Position numbers and translations under genes: made by a program. This document shows, in pieces, positions 44,360-56,315 of a stretch of 64,000 nucleotides of DNA; within the stretch, counting starts at the first letter, position 1, and every line of letters starts with the position of its first letter. The notes under the pieces are model-generated. The model saw only the letters and a program-made list of their open reading frames with translations. It did not search any database and had not been told where the DNA came from. The DNA comes from Cycas panzhihuaensis (taxonomy: Eukaryota > Cycadophyta): assembly GCA_023213395.1 (NCBI GenBank), contig CM041465.1:18290001-18354000 (forward strand). The letters run 5' to 3'.

Positions 44360-45530
44360 CCTCTTGGGCTTCCTTCTTCTTTTTTCTACTTATCTATCTC
44401 TACCTCACATCAAACTTTACAGTACTACAAAGTTTGACATGGGCCCTAGTAAGATCTTTGCGTCCCCTTAGCGGCCCCACAACAAACATCACTAAGAGTG
44501 ATCTTTCTTTGTCAGGGCCATTATTCTACCCATAAAAAGGGGTAGGGAGGGGGATGCCCAAAAACCCAAAATTTTTATCTAAATGGGCTAAGGCCCATCC
44601 CACTAGGACGAGGGCTACCTAATAGACTAGTCCTCCCCCTCTTTAGGCCTCATTCAAGCTCCAAAGGTGCCAAAATTGCCCTTAAGAGGCCAAAATAATC
44701 CATAAAAAGCATAAAAAGTCATTAAATGTAGATGATGAAATGAAGCGGGTAGGGGATGATCTACTCACTAGATTCAGCCTTGCCACCACCATCTCATCAT
44801 TTCTGTCATGTCAATTGTCTCCTCACTTTGATCCTATAGTTGAATCTCTTACTGTGTGCATATGAAGTGGGGTAGGTCTCCACTGTATAGAAGGAAAGGC
44901 TCCAGATCGATCGTGAGCCCGTGAAAATGAATCTTGTTTTTTACCCTCTTTCCTTTATATACAAGGGAGCCACGTGAGGCAGTTTCTCCTTTTCTTCTTC
45001 CACAATAGCCCTCGTGACTGTTTCCCTAACCTCATTAACTTTGTCTTTTGGGTCTGTCCCCTATTTTACCTCTGTGGCTTCTATTTCAAACCTTTTGGGA
45101 CATTTATGATGATCCCTTCAGTCTCCTGCAGACCCTTTCTACCTTATTTTTGATGCCACTCCAAAATATACCCATGTTTATACTCCTTTGATTCATTTCA
45201 TCATTCTGAACCCATTTTTTTTTCCCATTAAATCATTTTGAGCTCCCAAAGGAAGTGCATCCCCTATTTTGGACCTCACCTCGGTCCTTTTAATGACCTT
45301 TAGTTCCCCAAAGGGGCCTTTTCTACCACATTTTCTTGCCTCTTTATCGAGATAGTTTCCTCACCTCTGGGTAGCCTCTTTTTAGGACTCTCTTATCCTT
45401 TGTCATCCATATTCTTAGCCTTTTGAGTAATTTACAGTCCTATTTTTATATCACCTCCATTCCCTCCACCTATTGACCTTGTTATCACTCTTTCCTCTCA
45501 CTATTTGATAGAGATCATCATTCCTTCATC
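44360..45530. other. Divergent intergenic region, E3
   Basis: It lies between the leftward PMD gene and the rightward RNase H. An inverted-repeat cluster (AAACTTTACAGTACTACAAAG and related) occupies 44400-44510. It is homologous to 57671-58852. Confidence 0.55.
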
Positions 45531-45953
45531 ATGGTATTACTTATCTTCACTAATGGAGGAATCCATAGTAATTTAGAACATTTTGCTACAACGTGGATCC
45601 TATATGACCCCTCTGGGTATGACTATATCTGTTCTAGAATCTTTCTTCCTAAGGCCAATAATAATGAAGCTAAATACACAGTTGTTATTAAGGCCCTTAT
45701 CAATGCACTCTATTTCTACCATTATTCCATTTCCCTTCTTTGTGACTCTCAAATTATCGTGTCACATCTTACCTAGGTTTGTTGGGTATGTTACCCATGT
45801 TTGAGAGCTCTCACTTTGATTGCTAGGTCCCTCCTATCTCATTTTTCTTTCGTAGACATCGAGCACATTCTCTAAGACCTAAACGCTGAGGTAGACAACC
45901 TCATCCATTATATCCTCAAGTGTCATCTCCCTCTCCTTGATGATCCTCCTTGA
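45531..45953 (+). pseudogene. Archaeal-type RNase H, E3
   Basis: It starts MVLLIFTNGGIHSNL (first Asp changed to Asn), then KANNNEAKYTVVIKAL (Glu of the NNEAEY motif lies beside a changed second Glu), SLLCDSQIIVSHLT (Asp kept) and IEHIL..LNAEVDNLIHYIL (last Asp kept). It ends at the TGA after LDDPP. The relation to its neighbours is the same as in E1, E2 and E4. Confidence 0.88.
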
Positions 45954-47678
45954 GGAACCTATTTGGTGGCCCAATCACCTTGTTTCTAGATTCATCCCCA
46001 TCCTTCATCTTATGACCCATTCACACCTCTAAAAACTGGCCACTAATGAGGTTAAACTATGGTGACCACTAGGTTTGTTTTCTTTGCTTTGTCCTTCATA
46101 CCACCTATGGTACAAACCCCCTACTTTTTGAACTTCATATGTATATATTTCTCATTTATATCATTTGGTTAATCATATTCATGATTGTCACTGCTATTTA
46201 TCTTGCATAGGTGTGATGGGGGAATCCCTCTCATGCACCCTCTCATTTATTAGATTTTAGGGCAATGCATAGATAGCCCCTATGTCATCCCTCTCTTCTC
46301 CTTGTCCACATGTTTCACTAGGATACCTACCACAACCCTTAGGTGATGACACCACTATACTTAGATGCATGATACTAAATTTTATATTGCTAGCATTTTC
46401 CATTACAGCATGCTTCTAAGCAGCGAGGCTCTGCTTCCAAGGGGCCAGTGTTTCCTAGCTACCAAGAATAGATATAGATGATTTGACTCAGGTAAGTAGA
46501 GGTATGCTTCTATCCTCACTCTCATTGGATTTAGATTGCTATGAGGTTGTCAATAGAGGTGCATTGCATGTTGATTGGTTGATTATATGATCATTATGCA
46601 TTACTTGCCTATTTATTCATGCTGCATCTTGACACTTTAGCATATGACAACTAGGGTTACATATCCCATGACATCCTGCAACCCTCTTCCATGTTTCGAT
46701 AATATTTCCAAGCACTTTTAGTCTCCCATAGCTCATCCCCCATCATTTCTTGGTGTGACATAACCCCTAACACCATGCCTAGGCCCGATTGTCACCTTCA
46801 TTTTGCCACTTGTCTCTTTTTGGAGTCCTTTAATCACATATCATGGTCCTCCTAGGTCCCAAGACTCCCTCATTACCTTGACATTATATTGTTGCTCTCA
46901 TAGGGTCTAGTATCCCCCTCCTTGGAAGCCTCCTAGGCTTCCCCCTTTTTGTTCTGCCTTAGTTTTCAGTGCACTACTATAAACTTTATGATATCACTAC
47001 AAACTCTACGGTACCGTGAAGTTTGCTATAGTGTGATATTCAAAAATGTTATTTTGGTCTAACCATGGCCAATTTCACATTAAATGGGAAATTTCCATGT
47101 GGCATTGGGTCATTTCCTACCCAAGGGAAACCCTAATCACTTGTTGAGTTAGGTTTGCATTTAAAAACCCAAAATTTTCCTCATTTGCTATCTTCTTCCT
47201 CCTCATCTATGAAATTTCTCAAAGAAAGTTCTTAACTAGTTGTACCTACCTCCAACTCCTACTATCATCTCCTTCAAGGCAAAAAAATGAGTTACAGATC
47301 TATAGTAGTAACTCATGAGAAAGATCCTCATTAGAAGTGTTCCACCAAGCCTCAAGCACTAGGTTTACTAAAGGTTATGCTTCACTTCTGTATTGTTGCA
47401 GGGCTATTCCATCTATTTTCCAAAGGGAACCTCTCCCTCAGTTAGCAAACAAGGTAGATCTACCTCTGATCTACCCTTACCAGGTACCTATAGGCTTGTA
47501 CACTCTTCTTCTTTCTTGTAAACAAAAGTTCCTTACTTGTTTACTTCATCCATTATGTGAAGCCACTCTTACTTCTTCATTTCGGGAGGCAAACCCTCCT
47601 CTTCCTCTAGGTCATTCCCTTTTCCCCTTAAAGTTTCCCTTGGGTCCATCCAAGGAGGTGGAAAGAAAAGTAACCAAT
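45954..47678 (+). other. Non-coding region between RNase H and LTR, E3
   Basis: Homologous to 59288-60983. It contains the inverted-repeat cluster at 46970-47035 (CTCTACGGTACCGTGAAGTTTG). The open frame at 47337-47699 is not kept in E4, so it is not called a gene. Confidence 0.65.
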
Positions 47679-47705
47679 GGAGAGAAAAAGGAGTTTTAGG
47701 AAGGG
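47679..47705 (+). other. Polypurine tract of E3 (probable)
   Basis: GGAGAGAAAAAGGAGTTTTAGG then AAGGG precedes TGCACACCC, the likely LTR start. The tract is interrupted by TTTT. E4 has nearly the same sequence at 60984-61011. Confidence 0.6.
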
Positions 47706-49631
47706 TTGCACACCCTTATGCCATCTCCTCAAGGGGCAACCCCCTACTCCCCACTCCTTTTCTTCTCCCTATACCTCTCTTGTTCACCCATAAACTTTTG
47801 GGGTAGGGAATCTCGTGGGTTGTAGCATTAGCAACACCTTGCTACGCCTATAACCAGCCATCAAAACCCCCATAAAACTTGGTTTAGCAGTAGTTATTTA
47901 GTTCCTCATTGCCTTAGATCACCTTTTGTAAACCTTGCAAAAGTTACACATTGCAACTTTTGCAGCTTTTGTAACACTTTCTTTTGTATGTAAAACTTCT
48001 TGTTTTCTTTATCATTGGATGATCTTAGTCCTTTTTTCAACTGCTTAAAGACATGCGAATTTGGAGACATTCTATTAGGAGGGTCAACCATTCCAAGGCT
48101 ATTTGTTCTTCTCTCTTTCACCTCGTTTCCCATACTATTGGATTGTTGTACATGCATGGTGAAACAAAACTAACGTTACATAGCTGATTGTTCAAAAGGT
48201 ATTTGTTAAGGTTATTTTCTTTGCTACTTTCTTTTGATAAGGTATATATATTTGTACACACTTGTCCACCGCGTGCAACTAGTGCCTCTTGGGAAAGGGT
48301 AAACCTTGTGTTGTGTAGGTTTCATTCAATTTGGAGGAAAGAAAGGCTTCCATTATAGGTACACACATTTCTTTTATGTTGTTATTGTAATACTTTGAAG
48401 TTTTGATATAAGCACTTCATTCTTCTTTTCTTTTGGCTCTTTTGCATCTGAATATGGGGGAAGGTAAGGAAGGCCCACTAGTATCCTCCTCATCATTTTT
48501 CTCATGACAAGGTGTGTTAAGTGGATGAATATGGATCATAGAAGGGACAAAGAGGCCTCTACATTGACCGTCAATTTCCTAGGTGCACCACTTATGTCCT
48601 ATCCACTCACTCCTCACTATTCCCTATTTTTACGCCTAAAAGAAAAAAAAGAAATGTTAAAGATTAAAAGGAAAATATAGTCTATATTACATTACTTGTT
48701 GCTTGTCTTGCTTGGTTGTGTAGGGGAAAGATCATTGCTTTGCATAAGTAGGCTTTGCTTCCTACTAGTTGCACTTTTGCTTTTTCCCCCTTTGTACTCA
48801 AACTCCCTCTTTTGTTAGGGTTCAAGTGAGATAGGTTGTGAGTCTTTCTACTCGCATCCTATCTTTCCTTGCATGTTGTCAGGTTGACTCATGTTAGTTC
48901 TTGCACTTTTTTCATTTGCTTCCTTCTTGCCTTTTCCTTTTTTGCTCATAAAAAGTAAGGAGAGGGAGGTTAGAATTTTGAAAAAGAGAGAGTGTGTAGT
49001 TTTGTTCACTTCTCTTTTTACTTAAAAATAAAATACAAATAATGATAACCCATACCCCATATTGCCTTACCACATGACAAAACAAAGAACCAAAATACCT
49101 TATTTTATCTCCTATACCTAGCTCCCACCTTAGTTGTAGGCGCCTTAAGGGCACCACCCATTAAGGTCTTCTTTTTCCCTTTTAGTAAAGCCTCTCTTTG
49201 CTTTACCTTCAGCCTGAAGTTGGCCTTTTAGCGCAACTTCTCCTTCATCATTCGTATCACTAGCCACCTACTACTTGTGTGTTAGTTTTTGTTTTCCCTT
49301 TTGGTTAGGACCTACTCCATATGTTCTCTCTTTATGGGAGGGGTGTGTCTTACCTTTATCCCCCTTCCTAGGCCACCCAGGATAGGAGGGTCTTTTTTGA
49401 GGTTACTTAGAAAACTGAGGAAATCCCTCTCTTACCCATACTAAATTAAGAAGGTGCTTACCCTAAAAGGGAGTTTGTGAACCATTTACGGGTCCTCGAA
49501 CCTGCATTCTGATGCATAGATGCCCTTTATGGGTGATCATTCTCTCATCCCTACAAATCCTTTAGCCATGAAATCATTAATTGTATTGGCTTGATCTCAT
49601 CAAATCTAGTGACCCCCAGAGGTGTGATTCC
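47706..49631 (+). repeat. LTR shared by E3 and E4
   Basis: It aligns over about 1.93 kb with 61012-62950. It ends GAGGTGTGATTCC, matching the LTR ends of E5 and E1. The PBS and about 40 bp that should follow are deleted. One LTR serves as 3' LTR of E3 and 5' LTR of E4. Confidence 0.8.
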
Positions 49632-49841
49632 TTTTCCTTTTTTTGTTACTGTTACTTCTCTTTTGGTAGCCCTCCTTGATTTGTTGGGTATCCCCTAATG
49701 CTTGTCACTTTATCATCTCTCTTTCTTCTAACTTAAGGAAATACTTGTATGTGATGGTTCTCTCATCATTTACGAGGTCTCCCTCATTCATTAGAAGACT
49801 CTCCTTATCATCCCCTTCCATTGTCAGATTCTGAATAAGCC

Positions 49842-51680
49842 ATGGAGAGATTTCCTTTAGATGGGCATACTACGCCTATGTTTCCAAATTCCATCAACCA
49901 TCTACTTCCTTCCAAGGCCCCACCCAAGAGGGTGAGGACCCTATCTTCTACCTGGGTGACCAAGAACACCCACAAGTCCATCACCTTTCTACTTATAAAG
50001 TTGAAGCATCTTCTCCCTTGGGATATCACCACCTTAGTGGCAATTCCCATGAGAACTGTCCCATGGGATCCACTTTATACGAGGATCCTTTGACCTCATA
50101 TGAGAATGTGGATACCCCTCCCGCAGACATGGTGGAAGTGCTTAACAAGTGCTTCCAAGTAGCTAGCCTCCAATCATATCCTAAATGGTTAGATAGCATC
50201 TTGTAAAGTATAGCACTCCCCTCATCCACATCCATGCCTTCTCATTCATCCCATTTGATTCCCCTACCCACAATAGGAATATCCCTCATTGTGTCTTCTT
50301 CTTCTTCTTATGGCCTGCATTCTTTAGAGGCCACCCGAGGCATACCCACCTCCCAACTTGGGTTAAGTATGCCTCTATCTAGCCAAGTGACTACATCCCA
50401 ACTAACTATAGTCCATCTACCTCCCATTAGATCTAAGGGACCTATATATCCCCCTACATCTGGCCACGTGGGATAAATGCCAATGCACTCCCTAACTCAA
50501 CCTAGGGATTCCTACCTCTACATGCCCCCGACATATACTTCCCAACCTTAGGGGAATGGTAAGGGGAACCCTCTCCCTATTTATGGGGTAGACCCCCTAT
50601 ATCCATATGCCATTGCACCACCTATAGGTGGCCCATATGGCCAAAATCCAATTCCATACCTTTTTATTCTATCTCCTTATGCTTCTTCTTATGTGGTGCC
50701 TTCACAAGGAGGGAAAGCCCCCTCCTAAGATACCCTCTCTCAAGTCACCTTTTAACAAAGGGCATACCCTCAAAGGGGGATGGGTCCCTCTTACCCATCT
50801 GTTCCTTTTCTAATCCCTTCACATTCAGGGCTAGTCCCCTCCTACCAAGTGGGAGGAAGTTTGTATCCCCTTTCCAACCAAGTTTCCCAAGGAGGATCTA
50901 GGTATCTTTGCTCACCTATGCCTTCATCTTTTGTTGGCCCTATGATCCAATCAAGGGCCCTTCCCTTTATGGACTATAGGTCAACTCCTTTATCCATTAA
51001 GATGATAAGAACCAACTTACTGCCTCACCCTCCTGAGGTGCCCAAGTTTGATAGGACCTCCTCTCAAGACCCAACAGAGTGCATTAGAAGCTTCTCTATG
51101 GTGTGCATTGGCTATTGTGCATACAATCACATTCTAATAAAACTTTTCCCACGTTCTCTCCAAGGTGATGCCCTCAAATGGTTCTATCACCTTCTTGCAC
51201 ACTCCATCCACTCATTCCAGTAACTCATTGACAAATTCGTCAATTATTTTGACATAGCCTATTCCTTTGAGAGTGGAATGAAGGCTCTCTTATCCCTCAA
51301 ATAAGGTCACAATGAAATGATTCATGATTTTGTGAGATATTTCTATGATCTTCTCCACTCTACAAAGGCAACCTTTCCCAAGGAGTTAAAGAGGGATCCC
51401 TTGTCAATGCCCTTCGTCCCGAGGTGTATGTTGAAGTCCTCAAGATGGAGACAATAATATGTGACTATATCATAGCCAAGTGTTTCATTCTTGAGGCTAT
51501 TGAGATCCACGTGGGTCTCAAGAAGCTCCTTAGGTCATCATAATGACATGAAGCACCTCCTCCATCTTGCAATACCAAAATCCAACAACCTTCTAGGTCT
51601 TTGTCTCATTCAACAGAGAAGACCTTAGACCACTTGACCTCTACTATATGTCCTTTTGAACATACAATGAAAGAACATAA
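49842..51680 (+). pseudogene. gag, E4
   Basis: The ATG at 49842 opens MERFPL, with a frameshift soon after. The main frame then gives YEDPLTSYENVDTPPADMVE (50075-50135), a Ser/Pro-rich and Tyr/Gly-rich middle, PPEVPKFDRTSSQDPTECI (51030-51090) and LIKLFPRSLQGDALKWFYHL (51135-51200), then FVNYFDIAYSFESGMKALLS (51235-51300) and LHSTKATFPKELKRD. Stops are mostly TAG or TAA at Gln positions. The capsid pattern is that of the retrotransposon gag family. It is the rightward homologue of the E1 and E2 gags and helps define their frames. Confidence 0.9.
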
Positions 51681-52309
51681 ACTCTAAGTGCCTTCATCGC
51701 CTACTTCCTATAAACCTATCCATCAAGATTCTCAAGCCACACCTCCCCAGAGTAGTAATACCTAAGCTTCTCAAGCAAGAGAGATGGACTCTTCCTTGGA
51801 GAAGAAGTGGTATTCCATTCATGGGGAGTGCTTTCGTGAGGACTTACAATGTAGGGTGTAACACCTTAAAGTCACCCCACATCATGACTCCTCCTCTAAA
51901 TGTGTATCTAGACCCAACCTAGACCAACTTATTCATAAGGATCCTTTCCCTAAACATGGGGAACAGGGTCACCACACCTAGTAAAAAGGGAATCAAAATA
52001 GGGGAAGATCTCCTAACCCTCGCTCTATATAAGCTAAAGGGAAAGGTGTAAGGCACTCTTCCTCTTCTTCTGATTCTCGCCACTGAACTCCTTCCCCCTC
52101 TTGATCCTAAAACAAGGGAAAGGGAGTTATCCAAATACTTGAGACCATGCCCTTATATGCCTCAACCCGGTCCTAATCAGCTAAAGGGAGAACCGTGCTT
52201 CTTCTTCTCATCTTGATCCTCCTTTGGAGAACCCTCCTTCAGAGATCTCGCAGCTTCTCAAGACTATCCATGTGTGCCTCAGTTGTTATGATTTATAAAG
52301 GGTGCTTCC
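51681..52309 (+). pseudogene. gag C-terminal linker, E4
   Basis: It contains LEKKWYSIHGECFREDLQC (about 51795-51855), a probable CHCC-type knuckle with the first Cys changed to Tyr (WCSIHGEC in other copies). A basic, Ser-rich spacer follows with many stops. Confidence 0.6.
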
Positions 52310-52530
52310 CCAACCTACCGTCAAGGGAAAGCCCTTCTTTATCATCAACGAGCTTCACACCATGGTTGTGGAGATGTCCATGATGGACATCTTGAGAAGT
52401 TATCCAGAGTAACTCGTTCTCCTCTTAGAGACTTTAGGGTTAGCTGATGCTTTCGTTCATGCCTTGGGTGTTGCCCCAAGCTGTGAACCCATCATCTCAT
52501 TTGACCTTAAAGATCTCCCTCCAACCAGTT
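52310..52530 (+). pseudogene. Conserved gag-protease spacer segment, E4
   Basis: It encodes LPQPTVKGK..FFIINELHTMV, then MMDILRSYPE, LLLETLGLADAFVHAL and CEPIISFDL. It matches E2 40179-40430 and E1 21091-21350. The identity is unknown. Confidence 0.65.
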
Positions 52531-52900
52531 AAAGGGAGCATCAATGATACTAACCCTTTACCATATCCATAAACACACTTAAATGTACCCTTCGAAGGAC
52601 TATTGTAGATAATGGTTCTTCTGTTAATGCTATGCCCTTGTGAATTATGCAAGAGTTAGGTATATAGATACTTGAATCAGTCCTATGGAATTATCAAGGC
52701 TATGATGGTAGTGAAAAGATTCCATTGGGGTTGGTCTCTATTCCTCTTACTCTCGAGGATAAAACCATCCTCACCGATATCGTAGTCCTCGACATAGACA
52801 TGGATTATAACCTTTTGTTAGGATGCTCATGGCTCGACTAGATGGGAGCTATGTGTTTGTCCCATTGGGGGTAACTTAAATATGTCTATGAGGGGAAAAT
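52531..52900 (+). pseudogene. Retropepsin, E4
   Basis: IVDNGSSVNAMPL (52602-52640) carries the active site in the DNG form. GYDGSEKIPLGLVSIPLTLE (about 52700) and VVLDIDMDYNLLLGCSWLD (52770-52840) follow. The protease would mature gag and pol. The Asn after the catalytic Asp is shared by E1, E2 and E4, so it is a family trait and not a recent mutation. Confidence 0.85.
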
Positions 52901-53845
52901 AAAGGTTGTTTCTGAGGAGCCTCCTCCCACCAAATAATCCCATTAACTCTGTCAAGCAGTTCGCGACTAATTGAAGGGAAACAAGGGCCTGTTTACCCAT
53001 GCTTCTACTTGTTCTATTGATATTCCTAGTGCATCTTATATGGAAGAAGGCCCTTCTCCTTCTTCCTCTAACCTAATCTATTTTTCCTCTTTAGTATAGG
53101 AAGTTATGGGTACCTTGCAGTGCTAAGCAACAATGATTATGACGGTGAGGATGAGGACCTCCCTCATCCCATATCCCTCTTGAACATGAGTAGGGGTTGC
53201 TCCCTTTGTTTCAGGTCTTTACCAGAAACCTCTTCCGTTGAGGAGCTTAGTCCTCCTTGTGAGTTGCATACCATTTCTCCCATCTCTTGTGCAACTCCCC
53301 ATATCACTTCATCTTCCACCTCATCACCCTCATTGAGCATTGAGGTAAGGGAACCTCCTGGCATCCATCACAAGAGATTGCACTATGACTCTTCCAAAGA
53401 GTCTCCCAACTATGTTGAGTGGTGGGTTGACACTTATGGACCTTCCATTCCTTCTACTCCTCGCTCCTCATCTTCTCTAAGAATAACTATCCATGGGATA
53501 GATTGCTTTGAGAATGATAAGGTCTTACTTGAGTATGTAGTGGGCTCCATGCCTAATCTCCCTCCTAGTCACCATAAACTCGGTTGCTAAAGGATTTTAG
53601 CCATTGGCTCACCCTTAGCCGACCCAAATCTGCTTTCTTCTTCTTCACCCCTTACTATTAACCAAGCCCCCCTTCACTTTGAGGAAGGGAATGATATGTG
53701 CATTGGGGCAATTAAGGGCATCATCCTTGCTCCTAGTAAGGTCATCAAGGTGGGAGCAGGCTATTCCCCTAAAGAAATGAAGGAATACACCTTCTTTTTC
53801 AGGAGTTTTATGATGTCCTCACATGGGATTACATTGACATAAAGG
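52901..53845 (+). pseudogene. Protease-RT linker, E4
   Basis: An acidic stretch (NDYDGEDEDLPHPISLLN, 53130-53190) shares its position with the E1 and E2 linker. A Ser/Pro-rich part follows (open 53120-53590), then IGAIKGIILAPSKVIKVGAG and KEMKEYTFFFRSF (53700-53815), which resembles the pre-RT segment of Ty3-gypsy pol. RT is expected next, but the similarity stops near 53845. Confidence 0.7.
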
Positions 53846-54790
53846 GAACAGAACCTTCCAGTGTCACCCATTATGCTAATGTCATCCATTTACCTTCTGA
53901 GGCCCTACATTCCATTATTTCTCCATGTCCTTTCTCCCAATGAGGATTAGACCTCATTGGGTCCATAACCCCTTATTCTTTGTTGCAACACAAGTTCATA
54001 TTGACTGTAATGGAATACTTCACTAAATAGGCCAATGTGGTCCCCTTGTCTTCTACTTCTAGTAAGATGATAGCCACTTTCTTCTACTAGCACATTATTT
54101 GTCGATTCAGGGTCCTTGACATCTTGATCATAGATAATAGAACTCTCTTCTATAATAAGGAAATGGATGAGCTTTGCTAGAAATTTAGGATATCTCATAA
54201 GATCTCCTCTCCTTATTACCCTCAGGCTAATGACCAAATAGAATCTTTTAATAAAACTCTCATAAACATTCTAAAGAAAATCTTTACTTAATCTCAAAAA
54301 GATTGTCAAATTCAACTTCCTTCTGTATTATGGGCATACTACACTTCCATCTACATAGCCACAAGGATGACTCTGTTCTCCCTTGTGTATGGATCTGTGG
54401 TGGTCCTCCCTTTGGAAGTTGAAATTCCTTCCTTGTATAGTTCCCTTCGAGGTCTTATCGATGAGGAGTCTTATTGATAGGCCCACCTCCTAGATCTTAA
54501 AGCCTTAGACGAGAGACATTTGGCTGCTTATCAAGTGAATCTCACCTCCAAAGCTAAGGCATGAAGAGCATATAACAAATGCCTTCATCCTCACCCCTTG
54601 CATCCTGAGGACAATGTCCTTAAGTTAGAGTATCTCCATGATTGCTTGTCCAATTTTTGACCTAAATGGGTTGGTTCTTTCGTCATTCTTAAAAATCTTG
54701 AAAATGATACCTATAGGATTGCAACCCTAGAAGGTCTTGAGTTTTAGAGAGCTGTCAATAATAAGTTCCTAAAGGAATTCTATGTGTGAC
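53846..54790 (+). pseudogene. Integrase, E4
   Basis: The only Tat-like integrase in the window. The zinc-finger end (HYANVIHLPSEAL) leads to the core: CPFSQ.GLDLIGSITP (first Asp), ILTVMEYFTK, ICRFRVLDILIIDNRTLF (second Asp, 54121-54150) and YYPQANDQIESFNKTL (Glu, 54215-54260), with exactly 35 residues between second Asp and Glu. Then come FSLVYGSVVVLPLEVEIPS and a C-terminal part with LKNLENDTYRIATLEG (54690-54740). Stops at about ten places. The upstream HH part of the zinc finger and all of RT are missing. Confidence 0.92.
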
Positions 54791-55713
54791 CTTATCTACT
54801 CCTAAGTAGACTAGGTGCACCTTATTCTTCCTTCCTCACTCTGAAATGAGCCTAAACTACCACCATACACATGTCACCATTTCCCCTAACCACAAGTGGA
54901 ATGGAAGCTTAGGGTGGCCCCTCATTTTCATAATTTCATCATTTGTATTGCATCCTTTTGTTTCCCTCCCAAGGGAAACCTTTTCTCCTAGTTGGATGTG
55001 TAAGCTACCCTTGCTCTCGAGCTCTAAAACGCACCCGAACTAGGGCTTCTTGCTTGAGTATCTATGTTCCCCCTTTGTCATTACTTCTTTTGCATATCTG
55101 TTGTGCTCCTTTAATGGACATGCATGGCTCCCCCTCTCCTAACCACATACATGCCTATCACGTACATGCATGGTGGTCATGTATGCCTGCTACGAGTGTG
55201 GTCTTGCATGAAAGGAAGTGTGAGTGTCACACAAGTGATCTAACAATAAAAGCTACATATAATAATTAACTAAAATCATCATGATACATAGTCCCTCATG
55301 AACTCATGCACCTATATCTCCATGCATCCATCTCCCATGCATACACATAAATAAACAAATAAATAAACAATAATACAACATCATAAAACCATCATAACAC
55401 CATCATCATGGATCAAATAGGATGTCAATTGGCCCCCATCTATATATATACAATGAATCATATCGTATAAATCCATATAGTACATCATCTTCAGGAAGCT
55501 AGAATCCTTATAGGGAGGAGTACAATAATGTGTCAATATATGGTGACTCCCTAGAGGTCCAATACTTTCCTTCTCAAAATTGATAGTATGTCTAGTTCCT
55601 CGCCATCCTGCTCTTAGTGGGTATCATCTCATATCCTACACAACCCGTCCCTAAGAGACCACATGCCTCCTAGGCTCCTCTGCTAGCACTGTGATCTCCC
55701 TACCTCGATCCCC
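54791..55713. other. Non-coding region between integrase and PMD gene, E4
   Basis: Homologous to 19214-20340 and 38304-39372. The two genes converge here, as the integrase reads right and the PMD gene reads left. No coding signal is seen; ATAA-type repeats lie near 55347-55380. Confidence 0.6.
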
Positions 55714-56230
55714 TCATCCCGAGGCCTCCTTGGGGTCATTGTCATCATGTGGGTCTGTGTTTTACTCTGCAACAATCTCATGGTAACATGCTCCACTAGT
55801 TGATCGTATCATGCTTGGATATGATCCCTCTCCCTCTCCACTCCTTGGAGTCTCTCCTTTACTCCTTAGAGCCTCTCCTCTAGCACAAAAATCCTGATGT
55901 GGCTCTTTACATCTCTACCTATCGCTCCTCCTTGTAGAGCCTTTAGAGATTAGACCTATCCTTATAAGGTGTCCCTCTCTGTGACTTCCTGGTCCTTCTT
56001 CGTGTGGATCCTATCTAGATCCACCTGCAGTTATCCAACCCTTATCTGGTGCTCCTAAGACTCCATCATTCACATATCCCTAGCCCTATTCAATGGGATA
56101 AATGCCACTATATGTGCCCCTACTGCTCGAGGCTCCTCTCCATCTAGGATGGGAGGTTATCCATCTGCATAGATCTAGGGGAATAACTCTTAGACTACCA
56201 CCTCCACCAACCTTGCCATCTCTACTACCC
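55714..56230 (-). pseudogene. Antisense PMD gene of E4, exon 2
   Basis: Read leftward from 56230 it begins GVVEMARLV-like and includes a charged coiled-coil-like stretch, ending after DPKEASG at the TGA whose complement is at 55714-55716. This stop position agrees with E1 and E2. Several TAG stops are present. Confidence 0.7.
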
Positions 56231-56315
56231 CTACCAAATTGTACATACCATGTGTTAGTTCTATATAAACATATATTGAAGCATCAATCAAATCAAAGTA
56301 GGTTATCTAGGCAAC
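56231..56315 (-). other. Spliceosomal intron of E4 PMD gene
   Basis: On the minus strand it starts GTTGCCTAG and ends TTTGGTAG, 85 bp, T-rich, with intact GT-AG. It aligns with the E3 interval and lies at the same coding position as in E1. Confidence 0.8.

Larger units (their letters stand above)
42364..49631 (+). mobile_element. E3: rightward Tat-like element, 5'-truncated
   Basis: E3 begins in mid-protease at 42364 and jumps near 42719 into the antisense PMD exon 2. It then continues normally with the PMD gene (minus), RNase H (plus), purine tract and LTR. Its 5' LTR, gag and pol are lost. It faces away from E2, so 33-42 kb and 42.7-49.6 kb form a large imperfect inverted repeat. Confidence 0.8.

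Noticed and set aside
47337-47699. 120-codon open frame
   Set aside because: Broken by stops in the homologous part of E4 (60650-60990) and without recognisable motifs; treated as non-coding.
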